A stretch of 64,000 bases of DNA from Lewinellaceae bacterium (GCA_020636005.1 JACJYR010000006.1:201715-265714), one strand, 5' to 3'. Counted from the first letter of the stretch, positions 26,064 to 35,240 are shown. A program made the numbers and translations. The notes: generated by a model from the letters alone, not told the origin.

Positions 26064-28526
26064 ATGAACAAATCGGTACTTTTTGTTGCATGGATTGCCA
26101 TGCTGCTGCCCGGCTATTCTTTCGGTCAATCGGGCAATTCACTCTTCGATCCTTCCTATGTTCATGAGCTTCGCTTTGTCTTTTTCCAACCCAATTATTT
26201 TAACGAAATGGATAGCCTTTGGGACGAACACCACGAGGCTTCCGGCATCAATATCCCTTATACCAAGGCTTTTATTCAGATAGACGGCCAATGGCTGGAT
26301 ACAGTAGGCATCCGCATCAAGGGCCTTTCCTCTTATTACAAGGCCAATGAACTCAAGAAGCCCTTTAAAGTGGACTTGAACGAATTTGTAGCAGACAACG
26401 AATACGACGGCATGAGCAAGTTTAACCTGCACAATGGGGCTTGCGACCCAAGTATGTTGCGGGATTTCCTCTCCTATAATATCCTCCGCACCGCAGGCGT
26501 GAGCGCACCGAGGGTGTCGCACTGCAAAGTTTACTTCAATGGCCAATACTGGGGACTCTACAGCATCATCGAGCAGATTGACAAGACATTTCTCAAAAAT
26601 AACTTTGCCGACGACAATGGGACGCTGATAAAGAACACAGGCTGGGACGAGCTGCAGTGGCAAGGCCCCGAAATCACGCCTTACCTGGCAGATTATGAAA
26701 TGAAAACCAATGAGGTTGAATACGACTGGAGCGGCTTTCTGAATTTTCTGGATGTGTTGAACAACAGCACGGATGAGGATTTTCCAGCAGCCATCCAACA
26801 GGTGTTCGATGTAGATCTGTACCTGCACGTCATGGCCGCCGACGTGATGACGAACAACTGGGACAGCTACATTGACGGCGAGCGCAACTACTACCTGTAC
26901 CAGGAGGAATCTTCCGGAAAATTCCATTGGATTCCCTGGGACTACAACCTCAGCCTTGGCGGTGCGCTGACGGCAGACGGAAACCCATTTCCTCCTTTTG
27001 ACTCGGCTTGTTATATCCAGGCGAATTTTTCACACATCGTGTCGGGAAGTTCCATCGCATTCACGAATTTATCAGTTCCATCTGTTGATTCCATCCGATG
27101 GGATTTTGGGGACAACCAAACTTCAACTGTTCCTGATCCGCTGCATTATTTCGCCATTGGCGGAACGGTCAATGTTTGCCTGACCGCCTACCGGACAGAG
27201 GGCGGGCAGGTTTGCCAGAATACCCGTTGCAGAAAGGTGGATGTTGACTTCTCGCCCCAAACCTGCAACACCATTGCCAATGGCAGTTGCCCTTTCCAGG
27301 CCACCGACCCCTATTTTCAATTGGTCGCCCAACAGGATTCCTATTGCTGTGAAGAACAATGGGACGCTGTATGTACCCTACAGTATTTTGAGTTGAGTCA
27401 ATCTGCACAGAACAACAGCATCGGCAGCCCCGGCGTACCTTACAGCCTCGATTACCCGCTCATCATCCCCGACACCAACAAAGTGCTTATCCGGCGCTTG
27501 ATGAACGTACCGGAGTTCCGCCAACGCTACCTTGATATCTGTTGCGTCATGCTGGCCAATAATTTTACCGAGGAAAGGCTTTTCCCGCTGATTGACCAGC
27601 AGGCCGAACTCATCCGCCCGTACATCATGGAAGATCCTAATTACATTTTTACGCCTGATTTCTTTAATTACGATGTTGGCAACGGCACCGGCGGCGGCGG
27701 CGATGCGGAAATACCAGCCTTAAAATGGTTGTTGAGCAAACGCTTCGACCAACTGGCCGGCCACATGCTTGACGAAGGGCACGACTGCACTAGTGCTTTT
27801 TCCACCCTAAGCTGGCACGATTTGGTAATCAATGAATTTGCGGCTTCGAATGATGAAAACAGCGGTATCGCCGATGCTGACGGGGAATTCGATGACTGGA
27901 TTGAAATCTACAACAACACCAGTGAAACAATTGACCTCAGCCATTATTATTTGACTGATTCGCCTGAAAGCCCCCGCCAATGGACCTTTCCACTTGGTTC
28001 CTTTATCGACCCTCAAAGTTACCTGATAGTTTGGGCCGACAAAGACGAGAACCAGGCCGGTGTCCACAGCAATTTCAAACTGTCGGCCAGCGGGGAATTT
28101 TTGATGCTCAGCCATGAGGACGGCACGGTAGTGGACAGCTTCAGCTTTGGGCCTCAGGTTACGAACAAGACCAACGCCAGGCGGCCAAATGGCACCGGCG
28201 AATTTTTTGTTCAGCTACCCACTTTTTCAGCCAACAACGAATTGGTGAGCAGCACTAAAACACTGAATTTGGATCCGACTTTCGAGGTGTACCCCAACCC
28301 AGCCAACCACCAGTTCATCATTGATTTTGGTAAAAACATTTGGCAGAGCCATGAAATTGTATTTTCTTTGAACGATGCTTTTGGCACCAGCCATCTCACT
28401 GGCCTCGTTAACAACTCACACCAAACAATAGTACCGACCTCCCCCCTTCCCGACGGATACTATTTTCTCAAAGTACAAATTGATGGATATGGAACTATCG
28501 TTAAAAAGGTCGTCGTATGCCATTAA
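26064..28526 (+). CDS. Secreted CotH-family protein with PKD insertion, lamin-tail domain and T9SS type A end
   Basis: From ATG 26064 this is 820 residues with a clear signal peptide (MNKSVLFVAWIAMLLPGYSFG). An ATG at 26034 would put ten extra residues before it. The CotH atypical-kinase domain occupies ~25-310 (IRIKGLSSYYKANELKKPFK, KFNLHNGACDPSMLRDFLSY, NWDSYIDGERNYYLY, IPWDYNLSLGG) and resumes at ~460-540 (LIRRLMNVPEFRQRYLDICC). Between lie a PKD-like domain (~316-394, WDFGDNQTSTVPDPLHYFA) and a Cys-rich segment. A lamin-tail domain follows at ~585-725 (VINEFAASNDENSG, DWIEIYNNTSETIDLSHYYL). The C-terminus is a T9SS type A sorting domain (FEVYPNPANHQFIIDF through KKVVVCH). CotH kinases phosphorylate spore coat proteins in Bacillus; the substrate here is unknown. 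It diverges from the HlyD-like/VTC pair. Confidence 0.92.
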   Translation: MNKSVLFVAWIAMLLPGYSFGQSGNSLFDPSYVHELRFVFFQPNYFNEMDSLWDEHHEASGINIPYTKAFIQIDGQWLDTVGIRIKGLSSYYKANELKKPFKVDLNEFVADNEYDGMSKFNLHNGACDPSMLRDFLSYNILRTAGVSAPRVSHCKVYFNGQYWGLYSIIEQIDKTFLKNNFADDNGTLIKNTGWDELQWQGPEITPYLADYEMKTNEVEYDWSGFLNFLDVLNNSTDEDFPAAIQQVFDVDLYLHVMAADVMTNNWDSYIDGERNYYLYQEESSGKFHWIPWDYNLSLGGALTADGNPFPPFDSACYIQANFSHIVSGSSIAFTNLSVPSVDSIRWDFGDNQTSTVPDPLHYFAIGGTVNVCLTAYRTEGGQVCQNTRCRKVDVDFSPQTCNTIANGSCPFQATDPYFQLVAQQDSYCCEEQWDAVCTLQYFELSQSAQNNSIGSPGVPYSLDYPLIIPDTNKVLIRRLMNVPEFRQRYLDICCVMLANNFTEERLFPLIDQQAELIRPYIMEDPNYIFTPDFFNYDVGNGTGGGGDAEIPALKWLLSKRFDQLAGHMLDEGHDCTSAFSTLSWHDLVINEFAASNDENSGIADADGEFDDWIEIYNNTSETIDLSHYYLTDSPESPRQWTFPLGSFIDPQSYLIVWADKDENQAGVHSNFKLSASGEFLMLSHEDGTVVDSFSFGPQVTNKTNARRPNGTGEFFVQLPTFSANNELVSSTKTLNLDPTFEVYPNPANHQFIIDFGKNIWQSHEIVFSLNDAFGTSHLTGLVNNSHQTIVPTSPLPDGYYFLKVQIDGYGTIVKKVVVCH

Positions 28527-28699
28527 CTACGCTGTAATCTTTATATCCTGAATTCCCTCTTTTTATTTTCTCATCTCACTTAACAAGGCCGCTCACAGCC
28601 ACCATAACAAATCATGGTTATTGAACCTGCCTAATCATTGCCAGGGGCATTGATGGGAAAGGTTTGATATCATAAACCCAACGATTTCACGCTGGCCCC

Positions 28700-28722
28700 G
28701 CCAGGGAGAGCCTGGCTTTTTT
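28700..28722 (+). terminator. Possible rho-independent terminator downstream of CotH gene
   Basis: GCCAGG and CCTGGC (28700-28705, 28711-28716) pair around GAGAG and are followed by six T residues. The stem is short and lies about 175 bases after the CotH stop, so support is moderate. Confidence 0.4.
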
Positions 28723-28799
28723 AATAATCTGAACAAAGAGCAAGCAGCCCCCCAACTGTTTGATGAACCAATATTTTTAACCATTACAAACTGAGCATT

Positions 28800-31700
28800 A
28801 TGAACTTTAAATTTAACCAATTTTTGAGGTTTTGTGCGTTGCCGGCCTTGTTCGTGTTGGCGGCAATGACACCTCACATGTTACAAGCCCAGGATTGTTG
28901 CGATCAAGGCGACAAACCAGTTTCCCTCACCTTAATCTATACTGGGGAAGGCTGTTCTGCGACCAACACTACGCAAAGTACCAGCAAGTACAGTTGCAAC
29001 AACTACAACGGCGGCCCCGCCGGGGCATCCTCCGTTTATATTGTGGCAAGTAAAAGTGCCAACGGCAGTGGCGATGTGTATTTTGCAGGAACTGTCAACC
29101 TGAATGGCCAATTCACGGCAAGTGCAGCCAATGCCGGAAAAGACAAGCTGGAGTCGAACACCTATTTCACCATTTACACGAGCCAGGGTGGCAGCCTTAG
29201 GGCGGTTATCAAGATCCATACTTCCTGCTCGGCCCCCCTCGTAAGCGGCGAACAGTTTGGTGGCTTGAAAATACAGTCAGTTGCCTTCAAGAACGGTGTA
29301 AACTGTGGCCCGCCTGTTCCGCCGCAGGTATGTCCTACCCCGGTCATTGAAGTACAAACCGGCCAATTATGCGCTGGTGCCCCTGTTACTTTTACAGCAC
29401 CGGATTTGGGATTCCCCTGCCTGATGTACGTTTGGGATTTTGGCGCAGGTGCCAATCCACCTGTATTTGTGGGCAAAGGCCCTGTAACAGTTACTTTTTC
29501 AACACCAGGCACCAAAACCGTTTCGCTTTCCATAGACAATGGTTGCGATGGCAACAACAATAACGGCAATGCCGGCAGCGGGAGTGGCAGCGGGAGTGGC
29601 AGTGGTAGCGGCAGTGGCAGCGGCAGTGGCGGTTCAGGGTCTGGTAGTGGTTCAGGTGCCGGCGCCAATGTTACGCCGGTAATTTGTCCAACTCCTTGCG
29701 GGCCAGTTGGAGCAGGAAGCGGTTCCGGTTCTGGTTCTGGTGGCAGTGGCTCTGGAAGCGGGGATCCTTGCAACCAGGGTTCTGGCTCCGGGAGCGGTTC
29801 TGGAAGCGGTTCTGGAAGCGGCGGCAGCGGTTCTGGAAGCGGCTCGGGCAGTGGCAACGCCAATACGGGCGGAGGTTTTGCCCAGCCTTGCCTTGAGTGC
29901 AGGAAGACAACAACCATTACAGTTACCATAGAGAACTGCAATCCCTGTGTAAACCAAGGTGGCGATACCGACGGTGATGGCGTTTGCAACAACCAGGACT
30001 GTGCGCCCAACAATCCGAACCTGCCGACCACCCCGGGCACTGCCTGCGACGATGGCAACCCAAACACGGTCAACGACTTGATCCAGGCGGATGGCTGCTC
30101 CTGCGCCGGTGTCTTCAACCCTTGCGCTGCCCAGGGCGGCGACAGCGATAACGATGGTGTCTGCAACAACCAGGATTGCGCACCATTCGACCCGAACTTT
30201 CCGAAACCCGCAGGAACACCTTGTAATGACGGCAACCCCAACACGTTGAACGACGTGATACAATCAGACGGGTGCTCTTGTGCTGGTACCTTTAACCCCT
30301 GCGCCACCCAGGGCGGCGACAGCGACTTCGACGGCGTTTGCGATTTTGTGGACTGTGCCCCGCTCAACCCGAACTTGCCGAAACCGGCCGGCACACCCTG
30401 CAACGACTTCAACCCGAATACGATCAACGATGTGATTCAAGCCGATGGTTGCTCTTGTGCAGGGGTATTCAATCCTTGTGCTGGACAGGGCGGCGATACG
30501 GATGGCGATGGTGTTTGCAACAACCAAGATTGCAGGCCCAATGATCCGGCATTCCCGGCTGCTCCGGGCACGGCCTGCAACGACGGAAATCCAAATACGG
30601 TGAACGACGTAGTGCAGGCAGATGGCTGCTCCTGTGCAGGCACACCTATCAACCCTTGTGTGAACCAGGGCGGCGATACGGATGGCGATGGTGTTTGCAA
30701 CAACCAGGATTGCAAACCTTTTGACCCTGCTTTCCCGGCTGCGCCCGGCACGGCCTGCAACGATGGAAATCCAAATACGGTGAACGACGTAGTGCAGGCA
30801 GATGGCTGTTCCTGCGCAGGTACGCCAATCCAGGTGTGCGACAACGTCATCAACGGCGGCACGATTGGTTTTGGCCCGGCCTGCCTGGGCAGTACGACCA
30901 TTTCCTGCAATGCCAATGCACCCACCATCACCAATTGTGCAACACCAACTGGAGGTAGCGGTAATTTGGAAACTATTTGGCTGAAAAGCACGACCAGTTG
31001 CACTTATCCGACTACCACCGCTGCCCAGGTGATGGCAGGGCTTGACCCTCACTGGACTGTTATTGCCGGCGCTAGCGGCTTGACGTACGATCCCGGGCAA
31101 GTTTCACAAAGCACCTGCTACCTGCGCTGCACCCGCCGGGCTGGTTGTGATGTTTATCTTGAATCCAACATCATCAGCCTGACTGCGAACTGCAACAACG
31201 CAGCACCCGATTGCAGCAACATTGGCGTCACTGCAGGCCAGGGCAAGATTCAGATCACCGGATTGAATGGCGCCCCGGTTGTCATGGTACAGGTCTGGAC
31301 TATTGGTTGGAGCTATGTGTTCGATTGCTCTGGAACTTGCGGCGGCAACACCATCAACATTCCGGTAGGCCCCGGCGCATACCGTGTAAAAGTGAAATAC
31401 GCCAATGCACAATGGAATACGGTTTGTGAGCGGAATGAAGTAGTAAATGTGGTCAACGCCCTTTTAGCGGCGGGAAGCAATTTTGATTTCGAGGCCAACA
31501 AATACGACGAACATGCAGAGCTTCAGTGGGTACACAACCAGGGCAAACTGGTGCAAAACTATGTACTCGAACGCTCCACCGATGACATTGACTATGAGAC
31601 CCTTGAAAGTGTACCTTCCGAAGGCGGCACCAACAATGAGTTTTACAATGGCTATGACATGGCACCAGTCAAAGGAGACAATTTCTACCGTGTCCGCATG

Positions 31701-32015
31701 GATTTGAAGGATGGCACCGTCGCCTATTCAAACGTCAAGCTCATCCACTACGACGACCTTATGGATTTCGGGCTGTTCCCGAACCCGGCCAATGATTTTG
31801 TGAAGTTGAACCTGGAAACGGAAATCGGCAACACACTGGATATTGTGATATACAACAACCTTGGGGTGGTCGTGAAACAGTTCCACCTCAACGAAGTGTA
31901 CAGCAAATACTACCAGATGGACATCCGTGATGTGCGGGAAGGCCATTACATCGTGAAAGTGACACGTGACGGCAAACGGCCTGTCGCCAAAACCTTGATG
32001 GTAGGAAAACCTTAA
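28800..32015 (+). CDS. Secreted Ser-Gly-rich modular protein with Asp-rich repeats and T9SS type A end
   Basis: This 1071-residue protein has a signal peptide (MNFKFNQFLRFCALPALFVLA, cut after LQAQ). Residues ~30-165 form a Cys-containing domain seen in Bacteroidota surface proteins (PVSLTLIYTGEGCSATN, KLESNTYFTIYTSQGG). A PKD-like domain lies at ~190-257 (YVWDFGAGANPPVFVGKG). A low-complexity Ser-Gly tract fills ~259-352, interrupted by short Cys/Pro islands. Five Asp-rich cassettes follow at ~380-678, each a calcium-binding-like GGDTDGDGVCNNQDC part plus a GNPNTVNDVVQADGCSCAG part. Then come a module with CYLRCTRRAGC (~680-800) and a GLNGAPVVMVQVW module (~803-885). The C-terminus (~991-1071) is a type A sorting domain (FGLFPNPANDFVKLNL). 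Modules from 680 on are shared with the protein at 54771-60575. Ligand unknown. Confidence 0.88.
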   Translation: MNFKFNQFLRFCALPALFVLAAMTPHMLQAQDCCDQGDKPVSLTLIYTGEGCSATNTTQSTSKYSCNNYNGGPAGASSVYIVASKSANGSGDVYFAGTVNLNGQFTASAANAGKDKLESNTYFTIYTSQGGSLRAVIKIHTSCSAPLVSGEQFGGLKIQSVAFKNGVNCGPPVPPQVCPTPVIEVQTGQLCAGAPVTFTAPDLGFPCLMYVWDFGAGANPPVFVGKGPVTVTFSTPGTKTVSLSIDNGCDGNNNNGNAGSGSGSGSGSGSGSGSGSGGSGSGSGSGAGANVTPVICPTPCGPVGAGSGSGSGSGGSGSGSGDPCNQGSGSGSGSGSGSGSGGSGSGSGSGSGNANTGGGFAQPCLECRKTTTITVTIENCNPCVNQGGDTDGDGVCNNQDCAPNNPNLPTTPGTACDDGNPNTVNDLIQADGCSCAGVFNPCAAQGGDSDNDGVCNNQDCAPFDPNFPKPAGTPCNDGNPNTLNDVIQSDGCSCAGTFNPCATQGGDSDFDGVCDFVDCAPLNPNLPKPAGTPCNDFNPNTINDVIQADGCSCAGVFNPCAGQGGDTDGDGVCNNQDCRPNDPAFPAAPGTACNDGNPNTVNDVVQADGCSCAGTPINPCVNQGGDTDGDGVCNNQDCKPFDPAFPAAPGTACNDGNPNTVNDVVQADGCSCAGTPIQVCDNVINGGTIGFGPACLGSTTISCNANAPTITNCATPTGGSGNLETIWLKSTTSCTYPTTTAAQVMAGLDPHWTVIAGASGLTYDPGQVSQSTCYLRCTRRAGCDVYLESNIISLTANCNNAAPDCSNIGVTAGQGKIQITGLNGAPVVMVQVWTIGWSYVFDCSGTCGGNTINIPVGPGAYRVKVKYANAQWNTVCERNEVVNVVNALLAAGSNFDFEANKYDEHAELQWVHNQGKLVQNYVLERSTDDIDYETLESVPSEGGTNNEFYNGYDMAPVKGDNFYRVRMDLKDGTVAYSNVKLIHYDDLMDFGLFPNPANDFVKLNLETEIGNTLDIVIYNNLGVVVKQFHLNEVYSKYYQMDIRDVREGHYIVKVTRDGKRPVAKTLMVGKP
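29574..29855 (+). repeat. Ser-Gly low-complexity tract inside a surface protein
   Basis: Almost unbroken (GGX AGX)n hexanucleotide repeats encode alternating Ser and Gly, split by islands with NVTPVICPTPCGPVG and GDPCNQG. Such DNA is prone to slippage, so length may vary between strains and between assemblies. Confidence 0.85.
29940..30837 (+). repeat. Five tandem Asp-rich cassettes (~174-183 bp each)
   Basis: Units start near 29940, 30117, 30291, 30468 and 30651. Each encodes a DxDxDG-type loop (DTDGDGVCNNQDC or variants) followed by PGTxCNDGNPNTxNDVxQ and a DGCSCAG end. The Asp spacing resembles thrombospondin type 3 calcium loops. The third unit is the most diverged (DFDGVCDFVDC). Confidence 0.85.
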
Positions 32016-32020
32016 GTAAG

Positions 32021-32127
32021 CAGGCTGAATTGTTCGACACAATTGGTGCTGTTGGAAATTAAAGATTCACATCGGTAAATGGTTTGGATTCGGCCATTTT
32101 CAACGGTTGACAACAAAGTCAAACCAT
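32021..32127 (+). repeat. Intergenic repeat copy B
   Basis: It starts six bases after the stop of the Ser-Gly-rich gene with CAGGCTGAATTGTTCGACAC. It continues through TAAATGGTTT and ends with GACAACAAAGTCAAACCAT. The first half matches copy A (16816) and the last half matches copy C (51073-51178). Confidence 0.6.
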
Positions 32128-32213
32128 TTTCAAACGTGTCGAACCAATTCAAACTACTTCTTAATCATAAATACTTTTCCAGGTAAGTACTGAAAAGGTT
32201 ATTTTAATCAAAC

Positions 32214-32243
32214 AACAGCCGCCCGGGTTTCCGGGCGGCTGTT
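32214..32243. terminator. Bidirectional terminator between convergent giant genes
   Basis: AACAGCCGCCCGG (32214-32226) pairs perfectly with 32231-32243 around GTTT. TTTTGTTT follows on the plus strand, and T-rich sequence follows on the minus strand. It lies 4 bases beyond the stop of the minus-strand gene and about 200 bases after the plus-strand gene. Confidence 0.85.
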
Positions 32244-32247
32244 TTGT

Positions 32248-35121
32248 TTACCACCAAATCTGGAGATATCCGGACAGCCATTTGCTGCCATCCCCCAAAT
32301 CTATGAGGTAGAAATAGGTGCCAAACGGCAGTCGTTTTCCTTGCCAATAGCCATCCCAATCGTTCCGGTAGTTTTTCGTCTGAAACACCTTGTTGCCCCA
32401 CCGGTTGAAGACCATGATGTTGTGGTTGGGATAGGCGCCAATACCGTCAATTTTGAAGAAATCGTTCACGCCATCGCCGTTGGGCGAGAAGCCATTATAT
32501 ACAATGAGCCCATCGCAGGAAACCTTGACAAATACCAGGGTGGACTGGCAGCCGAACGCCGTGCATACCTGGTAACTAAATTGGTCCAATGGCCCGTCAT
32601 CGTTGCAGTAGCCTTCTTCTGGCACGTAGTTGATGGTGCCGTCGCCATTCAGTATAACGGAACCATGTTGGGGCTGGGCCAGGATAGTCATAGAGACTAT
32701 GCTGTCGGGAATAATGTCATTGAGCAGTACTTCGCCCGTTATCGGGATGTTTTTTGTCGTGCAAAGTGAATCTGGCAACAGGGCAAAGTCATCGTCAATC
32801 ACCGTCACGTGGATATAGGTTGTATCGCATATTCCCGCATCGTCGCAGATGACATAGCAGGCATCTGTTTCCCCCGGTTCGAGGGCCACTACCTCCACGC
32901 AAACAGTGGAGGGCAAAATGGCCAAATCAGCTGCTGTGATAATGCTTTCACCGCAAGCACTGAAGACGCCGCTGACCTCGCCTTCCAGTTCCTCCGTGCT
33001 CAGGCAGATGGTATCAAGCGTACCGACGGGCATGGTAATTTCAACGAAATCTGGTGTTACACAAACAACACGGAGGTTGAATGAGTCCACCTCGGCAGTC
33101 AGGAGATTAGTGACCACCACCATGTTGTTCCCTTCCGGCAGGTTCAGGTAAGTGCTGTTGGCGGTAAACTGCTGGTACAGTTCAAGGATGGCCTCCGTGC
33201 TGTTGCTCAATTGGCGGATGGTCATCTTGCTGTAATAAATCTGGGGGTTTCCGCCGGAAATGGTGCGGGTCGTTTCATCGATAGTCCAGGTTCCGAAAAT
33301 ATCCCACTGGTTCATCCAGGCGACGAGCTCTTCAATCGTTTGAAAATCAACGGTGTAGTTGTTGCCGGCGATGTTCCAGTCTTCCAGCAGGTAGGGCCCC
33401 TGGCCGCCCGCCGCCAATAATGCACCGTAAGAATAATAGCGATCCCGCAAATAATCACAGGTACCAAATTCGCCCGTGTAAGGGCTGCCATTTACTTCAA
33501 AACCATAATCGCCCAGCTTTGCATAGGGGATGTCCATGCAGAAAAACGGGTCGGTCACCCCGCAATTGTAAACAAGGAGCAAGGTGTCTTGCGGTGTGGG
33601 CGCCTGTGGGCAAACGAGCGGGATATTGTTGTTGAAAATAAAAGGATCGCCGGGCTGCAGGTTGAAGGACAAATAGTAAGGGTTGGCCTGGCACCCAACA
33701 TCGGTCAGCAGCAGGTTGGCCGTATCTGCACCGAGCACTACCGGGTCAGCCATGCCCGTGGGGTCAATCGCTCCTGGCTGGGGAAGGCAATCCTGGCTAA
33801 AGGTGTAGTTGGCTGGGGGGGTATAGACCAATTGGTAGTTCCCTGGAGTGCCATCCGTGTAAAATTCATAATAGCCGGTAAAACCATCCGAAACGATAAA
33901 GACCTCACCCGGACCAGTGACAGCAATGGAGCCTCCGGTCACGAGTTCCCCGGTGTTTTCACAATACAAATAACCAGTTGGGTCGTGCGGAAGAAGCTGG
34001 ATGCTTTGTTGATCCATATCGTCTTCGGCACTATCGCCATTATTGGGCGTCGAATCTATATCTGTAATTGGGTTTCCAAAGGAATCTGTCGCCCCGGCCA
34101 CTTCGGCCGTATTGTTGATCCACTGGCTGGAAGCACCGTACCTGACTGCCAGCACGATTTCGACAGAAGCGGATGCACCCGGCAGCAATGGCCCGGCGAT
34201 GGTATATTGGGCCATGCCTGGTGTTGACACATCCCAGGCCAGTGAATTGTTGCCAGGTACCAATTCGGGTGAAATGAAATCGGATATCAAAATATTCGAC
34301 ACAGCTATATTTCCCTCGTTGGTCACGGTTATCAAATAATGGATTTCGTCACCAACATCCACCTGTGCCAGCTGACCCGGCGCCAGGGTTTTTGCAAGGG
34401 AAAGGTCGAAATATTGGCCGCACGATTCTTCCACAATAACGGGGCAGCAAAGCCCGGTCGGACAACCCGAAGTATTGACAATAAAAGTATAACTACCCGG
34501 AAGGGAAGCAGTATAAACCTGGCCCGTTCCCACAGCAACCAGGCCGTTGCCATCCTCCCTGAACCATTCGTAACCACTGAACCCGTCGGGGGCTTCCATG
34601 GTTACGGTTTCCCCTTCACTGGTACATATCTGGTACGGAATGCTCAAACAGGAGGTGGCCATATCGTCTTCCGGCAAAAAGCCATTGCCCGGCTCAGAAT
34701 CAATATCCATTTCGTTTTGTGCCCAAACTTCTGCCTGGAGGTAAATCACCCCTTCAGCAAGGATAACAACTTTCAATTCCAGTTCAAGCTCGGCAATGTT
34801 TGCCCCCAGGGCGTTTCCGATTTGCCAGATGCCTGAAACGGGATCGTAGGTAGTTCCAATGGGTGGAATAGCCAGCCAAAAAGAAGTGCCGGACGGGATG
34901 GCAGTTTTGACGGAAAGCCCTGTATTATTGCTTTGCCCCTCGTTTTTTACCTGGATAAAAAAGGAAACGGTGTCGCCCGGAATGGCTGAGGAAGTGGATG
35001 AAAAAGCACCAATGGAAACATCATTGTACAACTGACCGAAAGCCAACTGGCCGGACAGCATCAACAGGGTGATGAATATTTGCGTGTGCCTTCCCCATAA
35101 TAGGTTTGAGAAGGAGTTCAT
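32248..35121 (-). CDS. Secreted DUF11 protein with T9SS type B (CHU_C) C-terminus
   Basis: This 957-residue protein has a signal peptide (IFITLLMLSGQLAFG, cut before QLYND). A first DUF11-type beta domain (~30-150: VSFFIQVKNEGQSNNTGLSV, LEDD-like EDDMATSCLSIPYQICTS) is followed by an Ig-like domain ending CPTGLCCPVIVEE (~165-225). A second DUF11 domain lies at ~235-365 (VGDEIHYLITVTNEGNIAVS). An unassigned ~170-residue module with ELVAWMNQWDIFGTW follows (~555-640), also found four times in the protein at 43082-50371. After a cadherin-like segment (LLNDIIPDSIVSMTILAQPQ, INYVPEEGYC) the C-terminus from ~872 is CHU_C (VYNGFSPNGDGVNDFFKIDG, VFNRWGNKVFQTKNYRNDWD). It converges on the Ser-Gly gene. 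Its N-terminal half is paralogous to the protein at 35500-38514. Confidence 0.9.
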   Translation of the reverse strand: MNSFSNLLWGRHTQIFITLLMLSGQLAFGQLYNDVSIGAFSSTSSAIPGDTVSFFIQVKNEGQSNNTGLSVKTAIPSGTSFWLAIPPIGTTYDPVSGIWQIGNALGANIAELELELKVVILAEGVIYLQAEVWAQNEMDIDSEPGNGFLPEDDMATSCLSIPYQICTSEGETVTMEAPDGFSGYEWFREDGNGLVAVGTGQVYTASLPGSYTFIVNTSGCPTGLCCPVIVEESCGQYFDLSLAKTLAPGQLAQVDVGDEIHYLITVTNEGNIAVSNILISDFISPELVPGNNSLAWDVSTPGMAQYTIAGPLLPGASASVEIVLAVRYGASSQWINNTAEVAGATDSFGNPITDIDSTPNNGDSAEDDMDQQSIQLLPHDPTGYLYCENTGELVTGGSIAVTGPGEVFIVSDGFTGYYEFYTDGTPGNYQLVYTPPANYTFSQDCLPQPGAIDPTGMADPVVLGADTANLLLTDVGCQANPYYLSFNLQPGDPFIFNNNIPLVCPQAPTPQDTLLLVYNCGVTDPFFCMDIPYAKLGDYGFEVNGSPYTGEFGTCDYLRDRYYSYGALLAAGGQGPYLLEDWNIAGNNYTVDFQTIEELVAWMNQWDIFGTWTIDETTRTISGGNPQIYYSKMTIRQLSNSTEAILELYQQFTANSTYLNLPEGNNMVVVTNLLTAEVDSFNLRVVCVTPDFVEITMPVGTLDTICLSTEELEGEVSGVFSACGESIITAADLAILPSTVCVEVVALEPGETDACYVICDDAGICDTTYIHVTVIDDDFALLPDSLCTTKNIPITGEVLLNDIIPDSIVSMTILAQPQHGSVILNGDGTINYVPEEGYCNDDGPLDQFSYQVCTAFGCQSTLVFVKVSCDGLIVYNGFSPNGDGVNDFFKIDGIGAYPNHNIMVFNRWGNKVFQTKNYRNDWDGYWQGKRLPFGTYFYLIDLGDGSKWLSGYLQIWW

Positions 35122-35240
35122 TCGTTCAAGTTTTTATTCTTTATGTCTTGTTTCAAACCGGTCTCCCGGTGCATCAAGGTGTTTTATGCTATCATAAAAT
35201 TGGGTTTGCAGTTAAATTTTTCGTTGAAGTATGGTAAAAA

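Noticed and set aside
29174..30427. A 417-codon Pro/Leu-rich frame antisense to the Ser-Gly gene
   Set aside because: It mirrors the GC-rich Ser-Gly and Asp-rich repeats of the plus-strand gene; no start context or family features.
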